From Lachnospiraceae bacterium (GTDB taxonomy: Bacteria; Bacillota_A; Clostridia; Lachnospirales; Lachnospiraceae), in the NCBI GenBank assembly GCA_017416055.1, contig JAFQDI010000168.1, positions 1-12,057 on the forward strand: 12,057 nucleotides of DNA, written 5' to 3'. Positions 1 through 7,170 of this stretch are shown here, piece by piece. Position 1 is the stretch's first letter; each line of letters begins with the position of its first letter. A program made the translations under genes and the position numbers. The notes below the pieces were generated by a model. The model searched no databases, was not told where the DNA came from, and saw only the letters and a program-made list of their open reading frames with translations.

Positions 1-7
1 GGAGGCA

Positions 8-1279
8 ATGCGTCAGAATGTTTCCGAGACGAATGCTTATGTGATTCGCAGGCAGGAAGAGGCGAGACGAATCGCGCAGGCAGCAGAACAGAGAAGACGC
101 GAGATCATCGTAGAGCAGGAGAGAAACCGACAGGCGGTGAATCAGGCGATCAATGCGATGTCAAACGCATACCGGAACACGCTCAGAACAGCCGGGAATC
201 GGTTTGCGTCGGAGGTTCAGACGAGAGGAGCAGAGTTTGACCGACAGATCAGCTCGCTTCAGCAGGATTTGAGACAGGCTTCCAGTCAACTGGACCGTGC
301 AGATAGCCGTGTGGATGCACTGGCGAGACAATACAATGAGGCATTCCAGGCACTTCTTGCACAGACTGCGCAGGGAAAAGAGCGCGCAGATCGAATCAAG
401 GAGGAACTGGACCGTTTCATGGAGCAGATCAGAGCACTTGATCCGGAGCGATTTATGCCCGGTGAATATGCGTCGCTGGCAGCATTGCAGGCTTCGGTCA
501 ATGCAAATATCGCTGCGGGAGACTTTTCTGCGGCTACCATCGTGTCTCAGAACAGTATTTTGACCGCCAGCAGAATGTTGACTCGGTTGACGATCATGAA
601 TCAGGCGTTTGAGGAGCGCCTTACTCAGTTGCGAAATGTGTCGGTTCGTGTGGAACAGCGCTTGAACGAGCTTGAGAGCGAAGATGGTGTCCTTTCTGTA
701 GACGGACAGGACTATGAATATGATATCGCTTACTGGTCAGGCGGTGAATTTGCCCGTATCAGACAGGAATATTCCCGAATTTATGAACAATTGGAAAGCG
801 GTCGGATGAATGAGCGGGATCTGGAAGTTGTTTCACAGTCGCTTGCCCGCTTAGAGCAGCAGATCGAACAGTGTGATCAGAGAGCCCGTCAGGAGATGGT
901 AGGATCCATCTTCGTTGAGGATACGGCAGTCCGCTTACATAATAATCTGGCCGGCCGAGGCTGGAATTTGGAGCAGGCGGGACATCACGCCGATGAGGCG
1001 AAAAATCCCTATACGTTAGTCTATGAAGATGGCAACGGCAGTACGGTTTCTATCGTTGTATCTTCCGGTCAGCAGGCAGACAAGCCGACCTATGCCATCG
1101 AGGTGTTTTCTGATGATCAGGTGCGTGCGAGCATTATCAAGGAAGGTGTTCATGCGTCCATGGCTTCAGAGGGGCTTCAGATCGAAGGGATAGAGCGCAG
1201 AGATGACTGCCATTTGAATCCGACCCCTCAGGCCTTTATTCGCAATACGGTGAATGAAGCGATGAGCCGGAAGAGATAA
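8..1279 (+). CDS. Coiled-coil protein, paralogue of the next gene; start possibly upstream of window
   Basis: I do not recognise a named family. Read from the ATG at 8 the product has 423 residues. Roughly the first 150 are rich in Q, R, E and A with heptad-like spacing (long helical coiled coil). A helical middle follows, then a motif around residues 236-248 (YEYDIAYWSGGEF), another helical stretch, and a C-terminal globular part with YTLVYEDGNGST near 335-346. The following gene has the same layout and matching motifs, so the two are diverged tandem duplicates. No signal peptide or membrane segment is visible, so it is probably cytoplasmic. The start is uncertain: GGAGG at 1-5 lies only two bases from the ATG, which is unusually close, and the frame stays open to the window edge, so the true start may be upstream. 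Inferred role: a scaffold or adaptor acting with the Hsp70-like ATPase of the same operon. Confidence 0.8.
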   Translation: MRQNVSETNAYVIRRQEEARRIAQAAEQRRREIIVEQERNRQAVNQAINAMSNAYRNTLRTAGNRFASEVQTRGAEFDRQISSLQQDLRQASSQLDRADSRVDALARQYNEAFQALLAQTAQGKERADRIKEELDRFMEQIRALDPERFMPGEYASLAALQASVNANIAAGDFSAATIVSQNSILTASRMLTRLTIMNQAFEERLTQLRNVSVRVEQRLNELESEDGVLSVDGQDYEYDIAYWSGGEFARIRQEYSRIYEQLESGRMNERDLEVVSQSLARLEQQIEQCDQRARQEMVGSIFVEDTAVRLHNNLAGRGWNLEQAGHHADEAKNPYTLVYEDGNGSTVSIVVSSGQQADKPTYAIEVFSDDQVRASIIKEGVHASMASEGLQIEGIERRDDCHLNPTPQAFIRNTVNEAMSRKR

Positions 1280-1323
1280 TCGTTAGTTAGAGATAGTGAC
1301 CAAAGCAGAAACGAGGAAATGAC

Positions 1324-2769
1324 ATGTCAACCTTGGATTACATGATGTGGGTGGAAAACGGTGAATACAACCGGACAGTGGCGGAGAACGCGGCGGCAAA
1401 TCGCAGGAGGGCAGAGGCTGACAGTGCTGTCCGCAGAGCGAAAGAGAATGCCAGAGCGGTTCAGAGAATGGCAAATCAGTCCTCGGTGAACGATGCGGAA
1501 TTTCGCAGACAGCTTGATGCGGAGATCAATCGCCTACTGGCAGGGATCGATAGTCTGGATGCAGAGATGCGTGCGAATTTTGCGCGATATGTGCAGCGAA
1601 CGCAAGGGGAAATGACCGATATTCGGCGTTCTGTGACAGATGTGTCACGGCGGGCAAATCAGTTGGATGAGAAAATCGATGATTTGGCAGAGGAAACAGC
1701 GGAGCGTTTTCGGCGGTTAGTGGAGGCGCAGGAGAATCAGCGCAACCGCGCTCAGATCTATGCGAATCAGCTGAGTGCGACGATGCGGCGGATCGGGGAA
1801 CTTCACCCGGATAAATTTGAACCGGAAACCGTTGCAGATTTACAGATGGCGACGGATTTTGTGCGGGTGGATATGACCAACGGCGATTATCAGGCGGCCA
1901 TCGGTGTTGCACAGAGTAATCTTCCGGCAGCATTTTCTCTGCAGAGCAGACTGGAGAGGTTGAATGAGGAGTTTGAACTGCTAAGAAGCCAGGTACACGC
2001 ATGCATCGACACGGTTTTGGCCAGGATGAAAGACCTTCAGGAACCGGAAAAAAATCGCAGCGAAGTGGTTGTGGGCGAAAACGTCTACGAATACGATGGA
2101 GACATTGCTTTCTGGTCCAACGGACTGTTTCATCAGGCGGAACAGAATATGCAGGATTTGTTGAGACGGGCAGCACAGAATGAGAGCGATATGAATCTGG
2201 AGAATATGCGGATGGATCTTTCTCATCTGGAACAGATCGAGCATCAACTCAACGAGTGTCAGCAGTTGGCTGCAAACGAATTTTATCTGTGCGGTATGAT
2301 CCAGAATATGGCAGGAAATATTTATGAATCCCTGACTGAGGATGAGTCATGGGAACTTACCCGGTCCGGATTTGCGGGAGATGATGCCAGAAGAGCATAT
2401 CACATGGCATACTCAGACGGATCGGGAAACACGGCAGTGTTCGCAGTGATTCCCAACCGAGAAGTGAAAACCGGAGGAAAACCGGGCGAAATTCAGTTTT
2501 TGGTGGATGTGAGCGACGGTGAAAAGAAAGAAGATCAGCAGAGGTGTTCGATCATCCGCAGAGGAGTGATCGAACGGCTTTCGCAGAACCATGTGGATGT
2601 GGGCGAGCACAACCGGGCCGGTCAGTATCGGTCATATCCGGGGACATCACAGTTTTTTGATGCCGTGACGGCTCAGGCAGATCGGATTAAGGATGGAAGA
2701 CTGGAGGCAGTGCGAGGTCAGCTGCAGTTGGTCAATACGATACAGGAGAGAGAAGAAAATGGCGTATAA
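1324..2769 (+). CDS. Coiled-coil protein, second tandem paralogue
   Basis: The product has 481 residues and belongs to no family I can name. The N-terminal ~160 residues are charged and helical with coiled-coil character. A middle segment (GELHPDKFEPE, then NGDYQAAI) parallels ALDPERFMPGE and AGDFSAAT of the preceding protein. The motif YEYDGDIAFWSNGLF at about 255-269 and YHMAYSDGSGNTAVFAV at about 359-375 match the paralogue's equivalents in order. It is about 60 residues longer than the paralogue, partly in the C-terminal domain and a charged C-terminal tail. The ATG at 1324 is preceded by GAGGAAA at 1313-1319. The last 11 bases overlap the start of the Hsp70 gene, so translational coupling is likely. 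No secretion signal is seen. Inferred role: a structural or client-binding partner of the Hsp70-like protein, perhaps forming hetero-oligomers with its paralogue. Confidence 0.88.
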   Translation: MSTLDYMMWVENGEYNRTVAENAAANRRRAEADSAVRRAKENARAVQRMANQSSVNDAEFRRQLDAEINRLLAGIDSLDAEMRANFARYVQRTQGEMTDIRRSVTDVSRRANQLDEKIDDLAEETAERFRRLVEAQENQRNRAQIYANQLSATMRRIGELHPDKFEPETVADLQMATDFVRVDMTNGDYQAAIGVAQSNLPAAFSLQSRLERLNEEFELLRSQVHACIDTVLARMKDLQEPEKNRSEVVVGENVYEYDGDIAFWSNGLFHQAEQNMQDLLRRAAQNESDMNLENMRMDLSHLEQIEHQLNECQQLAANEFYLCGMIQNMAGNIYESLTEDESWELTRSGFAGDDARRAYHMAYSDGSGNTAVFAVIPNREVKTGGKPGEIQFLVDVSDGEKKEDQQRCSIIRRGVIERLSQNHVDVGEHNRAGQYRSYPGTSQFFDAVTAQADRIKDGRLEAVRGQLQLVNTIQEREENGV

Positions 2770-4453
2770 TATTGGATTGGATTTCGGAACCACTTATTCA
2801 GTGATCTCCAGATTAAAAGAAAAATATGACAATCAGGGCAATCTGATCTCCAGAGAGCCGGAGGCGTGTATTCCCAGTGAGGCTGCTCACTCTCCCTGTC
2901 AGGATTCCATTGTGCTTAGACAGGCGGACAATTCCCTGTTGTTCGGTCTGCTCGCCAGAGATAAGACCGGGCGAAGAGGAACCACTACATATAAGGGCTT
3001 TAAGATGATGTTGGCGGAGAACGACCGCGCTAAACTCACCGCCAGAGGATATGACAGTGAGTTTACGCCCAAACGTGTGGTGGCAGAGTATCTGAACAAT
3101 ATTCTGCAGAATCACCTGAGCATGTATAATACCGAGGACAATCGGATCAATAAGCTGGTAGTCGGTGTGCCGGAAATTTGGTTTAGCGATATTGCGACCA
3201 TCGACTGCCGCGTGACACTGGAGGAGACACTTGCGGCGTTCCCCTTCGTGGATAGTGTGGAGTTGGTCAGTGAGCCTGCGGCAGCCTGCGCGTTTTTTGT
3301 GGACAATTATAAGCGAAACACCGGCAAAGATTTCAACGGACGTATTCTTCTGGTGGATTACGGCGGAGGTACGCTGGATATCGCGCTCTGCGATGTGGAA
3401 CAGCAGGCGTCGAACAGTCAGGTATCTGTACTCCGTCGTTCCGGTGCAGGACTGAATGAGGAGGGCTTTATCGGAAAGGCCGGCATGGCGTTCATTGAGG
3501 CGGTGGTGAAGATCGCGCTGCGTCCCGTTGGAATATCAGACGAAGAGCTGATCCGCCACAGAGACTTTTACCGCTGTGTTCATTCGGTGGAAACCGCGCT
3601 GATGAATCAGATGCGCGATATCCAGGATGCATTTGATTTTGCCGAACTTTCTGACCGTTCGGAGATTGACGATACATTTTATGAGATCGAATTCGACCGC
3701 GACGAGTATGTGGTGACCTTTGGAATGCTGGCGCAGGCCTATCAGCAGGTGATCTATCACGTATTAGATGAGAAGCTGGACGAGATGATCGCCTATATGA
3801 ACAAGCATAATATTCGTTATCAGGTGGATGGCGATGACAATTTCAAGATCGCGATGGTAGGCGGTTTCTGCAATTTCTTCCTGACCCAGGAGCAGGTGGA
3901 GCAGAAGTTCAAAAAAGCGACGAATGATCGGCGGTTCAGCGACATTATCAATGACCGCAGAGACTGCGAGAAGGCGATTTCTTACGGAGCGGCCCTGATC
4001 GCAAACCAGATCACGTCCTTCAAACAGTTGGCACCTTATCATCTGGGCATTGCCACCGGATCAAAAGACGAACCCAGAGAGTTTTATTACGCGATCCACA
4101 AGGGTGACGAAGTCGTGTATGATGAGCCCATTTTCATCAAGAACAAGTTTGGCGAGGACATTTTGTTTGCGGCATCGGCGATCCCGTTGCTTGCGTTCAG
4201 CCTTGACGATGATATGAATTATGCACAGTGGGGCGAGGCGCTGGAGAAGTACAAGTCCAAACTGACTTTGACGAAAAATAAACTCTACAAAATCGGTTTT
4301 TCTCTGGACAGATCCATGCGAATCACGATTCACAAGCATGTGATCGAGAGTCCGCGCCATCCGAACAATGTGGTGGACAGCAGCAGCGTCCGCTTGAATG
4401 ATGATATTTATTCCATTTTGGGAAGCATTACGGAAGTAAGGAGGGTTAAGTGA
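2759..4453 (+). CDS. Hsp70-family (DnaK-like) ATPase with non-canonical C-terminus
   Basis: The 564-residue protein has the actin/Hsp70 ATPase signatures in order: phosphate-1 IGLDFGTTYS (5-14), VSEPAAA (170-176), phosphate-2 LLVDYGGGTLDIAL (from about 197), adenosine motif IAMVGGF (364-370), and GAALIA (410-415). The residues matching the DnaK hinge glutamate and phosphate-2 threonine (E172, T205) are present, so ATP binding and hydrolysis are likely. After the ATPase domain only about 150 residues remain. They look beta-rich, with no obvious helical lid and no DnaK-type C-terminal tail, so this is not housekeeping DnaK (usually about 600-640 residues with GrpE and DnaJ neighbours, absent here). 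The ATG at 2759 is chosen because IGLDFGTTYS must lie at the very N-terminus and AGGAG occurs at 2744-2748. An upstream in-frame start at 2693 would add residues encoded inside the preceding gene. Likely role: nucleotide-driven remodelling or regulation of the flanking coiled-coil proteins. Confidence 0.95.
   Translation: MAYNIGLDFGTTYSVISRLKEKYDNQGNLISREPEACIPSEAAHSPCQDSIVLRQADNSLLFGLLARDKTGRRGTTTYKGFKMMLAENDRAKLTARGYDSEFTPKRVVAEYLNNILQNHLSMYNTEDNRINKLVVGVPEIWFSDIATIDCRVTLEETLAAFPFVDSVELVSEPAAACAFFVDNYKRNTGKDFNGRILLVDYGGGTLDIALCDVEQQASNSQVSVLRRSGAGLNEEGFIGKAGMAFIEAVVKIALRPVGISDEELIRHRDFYRCVHSVETALMNQMRDIQDAFDFAELSDRSEIDDTFYEIEFDRDEYVVTFGMLAQAYQQVIYHVLDEKLDEMIAYMNKHNIRYQVDGDDNFKIAMVGGFCNFFLTQEQVEQKFKKATNDRRFSDIINDRRDCEKAISYGAALIANQITSFKQLAPYHLGIATGSKDEPREFYYAIHKGDEVVYDEPIFIKNKFGEDILFAASAIPLLAFSLDDDMNYAQWGEALEKYKSKLTLTKNKLYKIGFSLDRSMRITIHKHVIESPRHPNNVVDSSSVRLNDDIYSILGSITEVRRVK
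4438..4445 (+). promoter_or_regulatory. Strong ribosome binding site inside the Hsp70 gene
   Basis: AAGGAGGG lies within the last codons of the Hsp70 gene, seven bases before the ATG at 4453. It supports ATG 4453 over the adjacent in-frame GTG at 4450 and points to coupled translation across the TGATG overlap. Confidence 0.8.
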
Positions 4454-5514
4454 TGAGTTTTGAGAGAACAAAGGGTAGTATCACCAATCTTTCCGGTACA
4501 AAGGTGTCCGTTGATGCACTTTTGGATATGTTGGTTTGCGTGACCCGTGATGTATATGAGAATAATCAGGTGACGAACGTTTCTGCAATGGCGGTGGACG
4601 ATCAGTCGGCCATGCTGAAGAAGTTATATAATCTGTTAAAACTTTTGCTGACGGTCTATGAGGACAACCAATCCGGAGTGAGCCAGTTTGGTGATCGTAT
4701 CCGAAATGATTTTGCGCGGATCACCGGAAGTCTCGCAGAGAATGAGGAATTGATCGAGTCCTTAGTCAAGGAAATCGAGCAGAATGAGGCGTATGAGCGT
4801 GAACTGCGTGATTCGCATAAGGAAGTGGAACTACGCCGTGGTCATCTGCTGAATGTTAAAAATGAGTGTGATGAATTAACGCGAAAGATTGATGAACTGA
4901 ATGATTCGAAGCTGGATGAGATGGCCGAGACCAGAGACGAACTGAAAGCGGAACTGACGGTCAGAGAGGAAAAGGCAGCTGTATTAAAGGGCGAATGCGA
5001 TGTGACCCGGGCGCAGCTTGATCAGGCAGAGGAAAAGACAGATGCGTTGAAGGCGGAGATCGCTTCCCTTGAGCGGAATATTCGGGCACTAGAGAATGAG
5101 GAGAGAGAAAACCTCGAGAAGAAGGCTGAATTGGAACGTACCATCGAGCAGGTGAAAACACGTTTGGCAGAGGCGAAGCAGCAGCTGGCCGAATTTCCGG
5201 AAAAAGCCAAGGCGATCAACGATGAGTACGAGGATGTTCAGGCACAGATGACGGCAATGTTGAATGCGTTAAACAGCGTGAAGGCCGATTGTCTGATGAA
5301 AAATCACCTGTTCTCCGGCGGAGCCTCAATTGCAACGCAGAATCATCCGGAGATGGAACTGGTATCGCAACAACTTCGAACCTGGCAGGAGATGGAAGAA
5401 TGGTTCTCGAACTTGCAGGAGAGAATGGATGCTCTTTCAGAAGTTTATCGGGCGGTGCTTGCTCAGCTGGTAAAGCAGGCGGAAAATATAACCGGGAAAC
5501 CGGAGAGCAAATAA
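4453..5514 (+). CDS. Coiled-coil protein of unknown function
   Basis: The product has 353 residues. Residues 1-75 look globular (a leucine-rich helix around LLDMLVCVTRDVYENN and KKLYNLLKLLLTVYEDN). From about 85 to 275 there is a nearly continuous, highly charged coiled coil rich in E, K, L and A, and a short C-terminal helical region ends in GKPESK. No catalytic motif, signal peptide or membrane span is seen. The start at 4453 overlaps the Hsp70 stop by one base and has an excellent ribosome binding site, so synthesis is probably coupled to that of the ATPase. Similarity to SMC-like or myosin-like proteins would reflect coiled-coil composition only. Inferred role: a rod-like scaffold or adaptor in a complex with the Hsp70 and the two upstream coiled-coil proteins. 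The function is unknown. Confidence 0.88.
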   Translation: MSFERTKGSITNLSGTKVSVDALLDMLVCVTRDVYENNQVTNVSAMAVDDQSAMLKKLYNLLKLLLTVYEDNQSGVSQFGDRIRNDFARITGSLAENEELIESLVKEIEQNEAYERELRDSHKEVELRRGHLLNVKNECDELTRKIDELNDSKLDEMAETRDELKAELTVREEKAAVLKGECDVTRAQLDQAEEKTDALKAEIASLERNIRALENEERENLEKKAELERTIEQVKTRLAEAKQQLAEFPEKAKAINDEYEDVQAQMTAMLNALNSVKADCLMKNHLFSGGASIATQNHPEMELVSQQLRTWQEMEEWFSNLQERMDALSEVYRAVLAQLVKQAENITGKPESK

Positions 5515-5565
5515 TCGGGAAGCTTGAGATCGCAGAAGTTTTGTTAGCATGGAGGTACATATATC

Positions 5566-6102
5566 ATGGCGGAAAAAGTGAGTGGCAACAATCAAGAGAG
5601 ATGTCTTTGTTGTGGAACCGTAACCGAGGGGCGTTCGTTCTGTCCCTACTGCGGCTTCGTTCAGGTTGTTTCCATGGACAGTGCAGGAGAGCAGTACAAT
5701 GATGCAATTCGAAAAGAGCATCGCAATGAGGTGGTAAGTTTGCTCAAAAACTTCTCTATATCGTCCTATTACTATCGGTGGAATGAGGCAACATCACAGC
5801 TTGAACTGGATAAGTCAGAGACCGTAAAGCTGGCAGACGGAAAAGACTGCGATAACCGCATTTTCTGGTCTTCGCAGACATTTGGTCAGAACCTTCCTGA
5901 GAATGGACAACCGATGAAACTGACATTAAACTACACCTTCGATTCAAATCGGCGACAGGTGACCTGTCAGATCAAACCGGTACAGTGTGATGATTTCTGG
6001 AAGATCGGTGTGATGATCGACCAGAATCTTCGTCTGGTGGTTTGCCTTGGAAACGAAAAAAACTGTGCAAAATCGGTTCCGATGGATCTGAATTTGAAAT
6101 AA
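5566..6102 (+). CDS. Small zinc-ribbon protein
   Basis: The 178-residue protein opens with a compact zinc ribbon: C13-x2-C16 (with an extra Cys at 15), nine residues, then C26-P-Y-C29. This double-CxxC arrangement is typical of structural zinc sites. The rest (about 40-178) shows no motif I recognise. It looks alpha/beta, with a strand-rich second half (from about KLTLNYTF to the C-terminus) carrying several further cysteines. GGAGG at 5551-5555 lies ten bases before the ATG. A gap of 51 bases to the previous gene and 36 to the next, with no terminator in either, keeps it in the operon. The ribbon may dock onto a partner protein or RNA. Which partner is unknown, although gene order suggests the neighbouring radical SAM protein or the coiled-coil/Hsp70 group. 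No signal peptide is seen. Confidence 0.87.
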   Translation: MAEKVSGNNQERCLCCGTVTEGRSFCPYCGFVQVVSMDSAGEQYNDAIRKEHRNEVVSLLKNFSISSYYYRWNEATSQLELDKSETVKLADGKDCDNRIFWSSQTFGQNLPENGQPMKLTLNYTFDSNRRQVTCQIKPVQCDDFWKIGVMIDQNLRLVVCLGNEKNCAKSVPMDLNLK

Positions 6103-6138
6103 ATGAGGGGAACGTCGGAGAATCAGGGGAGATAACAG

Positions 6139-6765
6139 ATGACAAACTATATCCGGCTTCATCAGGTGGTGTTTCATACAAAGGTGCTTGGACCGGGTAT
6201 GCGGGCCGCAATTTGGCTGCAAGGGTGTAAGCGTCGGTGTAAAGGATGTATGTCGCCTGCATCGCGTCCGCTTCACGGAGGAACTCTCGCCGGGATATCT
6301 TCAGTCGCGAATGCGATCCTCTCATTGGAGGATATTGAGGGAATTACGGTCAGCGGAGGTGAGCCGTTTCTTCAACCGGAAGCACTTTGTACGTTACTTG
6401 GCATGATTCGGGAAAAAGCTGATCTCGGTGTGATTATTTATACCGGATATACGCATGAACAGCTCCGGCAGATGCAGAACCGTTATATTGATCAAATTCT
6501 GGATGAACTGACCGATCTGCTGATTGACGGAGAATACGTGGATGAACTGAATGACGGAAAGAGCCTGAGAGGGTCTTCTAATCAGCGGATTTTGTATTTG
6601 ACCGATCGATATCTGCCGTACAAAGATATCTATGATGCAGAGGTTAGAAATGTTGAGGCGATGATTTCTGAAAGGGAGGTATTCTTTGTGGGGATACCGA
6701 ATCGCGAGACGTGGAATCAGTGGGAGTCGGTGGTCAACGGATTTGATCCGGAGACGATAGAATGA
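6139..6765 (+). CDS. Radical SAM protein, NrdG-like (4Fe-4S single-cluster activase family)
   Basis: The 208-residue protein carries the radical SAM cluster motif C30-x3-C34-x2-C37 (GCKRRCKGCM) and the SAM-binding motif SGGEPF at 72-77, with IIYTGYTHEQL further on. Length and layout match the NrdG/activating-enzyme branch, which reductively cleaves SAM and normally places a glycyl radical on a partner enzyme. It is somewhat longer than typical NrdG (about 150-175 residues), with a C-terminal extension from about residue 175. No glycyl-radical enzyme such as NrdD is encoded in the window, so it is unlikely to be plain NrdG and may modify another substrate. It closes the six-gene operon, with an AGGGGAGA-type ribosome binding site at 6126-6133 and an intrinsic terminator 25 bases downstream. 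The fold call is firm; the substrate is unknown. Confidence 0.92.
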   Translation: MTNYIRLHQVVFHTKVLGPGMRAAIWLQGCKRRCKGCMSPASRPLHGGTLAGISSVANAILSLEDIEGITVSGGEPFLQPEALCTLLGMIREKADLGVIIYTGYTHEQLRQMQNRYIDQILDELTDLLIDGEYVDELNDGKSLRGSSNQRILYLTDRYLPYKDIYDAEVRNVEAMISEREVFFVGIPNRETWNQWESVVNGFDPETIE

Positions 6766-6789
6766 GAATGGAAATATCATAACGACGCA

Positions 6790-6821
6790 GGAGGCGGTGA
6801 TGAACCGCCTCCCATTTATTT
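6790..6821 (+). terminator. Intrinsic terminator of the Hsp70/radical SAM operon
   Basis: A perfect 9-bp GC-rich stem (GGAGGCGGT at 6790-6798 with ACCGCCTCC at 6804-6812) and a five-base loop are followed by a T-rich tail interrupted by one A (TTTATTT, 6815-6821). It lies 25 bases after the radical SAM stop codon. Confidence 0.85.
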
Positions 6822-6846
6822 GACTTAATCAGCGCATAAGGTTGCA

Positions 6847-6875
6847 TTGACTTTTCGATTGATATGGGTTATAAT
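6847..6875 (+). promoter_or_regulatory. Sigma-A promoter for the small Cys protein / DUF4015 genes
   Basis: TTGACT at 6847-6852 and TATAAT at 6870-6875 are separated by exactly 17 bases, a near-consensus housekeeping promoter. Transcription is expected to start near 6882. It sits between the preceding terminator and the next gene. Confidence 0.85.
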
Positions 6876-6884
6876 AAACGAGGT

Positions 6885-6903
6885 AAAAATTTACACAATT
6901 TTT
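6885..6903. repeat. AT-rich inverted repeat just after the predicted transcription start
   Basis: AAAAATT (6885-6891) and AATTTTT (6897-6903) form a perfect 7-bp inverted repeat around TACAC, a few bases after the expected transcription start. It could be an operator or a weak leader hairpin. In AT-rich DNA it could also be chance. Confidence 0.3.
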
Positions 6904-6926
6904 GAAAATAGACAGCCGAGGCGAAG

Positions 6927-7118
6927 ATGAGACAGACGACAGAGGAATTTTTTACCGGCTACTGCAAGGCACACAATATGACGCAGGTTATCAGCTGTGA
7001 GTATAGCTGGGATGGAGAAAGCTGGAGCCTGGAGGCGATTGATTGCGACTTCGAACGTTGCGTGCACAGTAAGACCTGTGATGTGGTGAAAAGAGCATTG
7101 GAAAAAGAAGACGAGTGA
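6927..7118 (+). CDS. Small cysteine-containing protein of unknown function
   Basis: The product has 63 residues and I cannot assign it to a family. It is acidic and has five cysteines (13, 24, 40, 45, 51). The last three form a C-x4-C-x5-C cluster with H47 between them, in DCDFERCVHSKTCDVVK, so a metal site or a disulfide-bonded fold is possible. No signal peptide or membrane segment is seen. It is the first gene after a strong promoter and has GAGG at 6919-6922 ahead of the ATG. The DUF4015-type gene follows after 52 bases with no promoter or terminator between, so the two are probably co-transcribed. The coding call rests on the promoter, the ribosome binding site and protein-like composition. 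Confidence 0.75.
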   Translation: MRQTTEEFFTGYCKAHNMTQVISCEYSWDGESWSLEAIDCDFERCVHSKTCDVVKRALEKEDE

Positions 7119-7160
7119 AGATTATCATAGATTGCAGCTACACGTCAGGTGTGGCGGAAT

Positions 7161-7166
7161 GGAGAG
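7161..7166 (+). promoter_or_regulatory. Ribosome binding site deciding the DUF4015 gene start
   Basis: GGAGAG lies four bases before the ATG at 7171. It favours that start over the in-frame ATG at 7159 and the TTG at 7132, neither of which has an equally good site. Confidence 0.6.
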
Positions 7167-7170
7167 AAAG

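Noticed and set aside
2693..2758. In-frame upstream extension of the Hsp70 gene
   Set aside because: It would place 22 extra residues, encoded inside the previous gene, before the IGLDFGTTYS motif that is normally at the extreme N-terminus; ATG 2759 has its own AGGAG.
4453..5514. Coiled-coil protein considered as an SMC/Rad50-type ATPase
   Set aside because: No Walker A, Walker B or ABC signature motif is present; the resemblance is only heptad composition.
5289..5702. 137-residue + strand reading frame spanning the coiled-coil/zinc-ribbon junction
   Set aside because: It lies in another frame across two well-supported genes, has no ribosome binding site and has atypical composition.
6801..6824. 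Seven-codon reading frame (ATG at 6801, MNRLPFI) preceded by AGGAGG at 6789-6794
   Set aside because: The apparent ribosome binding site and start codon are the arm and loop of the intrinsic terminator, lying after the operon's last gene; no protein-level reason to call it.
7132..7170. Upstream TTG (7132) and ATG (7159) starts for the DUF4015 gene
   Set aside because: Neither has a good ribosome binding site, while ATG 7171 has GGAGAG and yields a typical basic N-terminus followed by a membrane segment.
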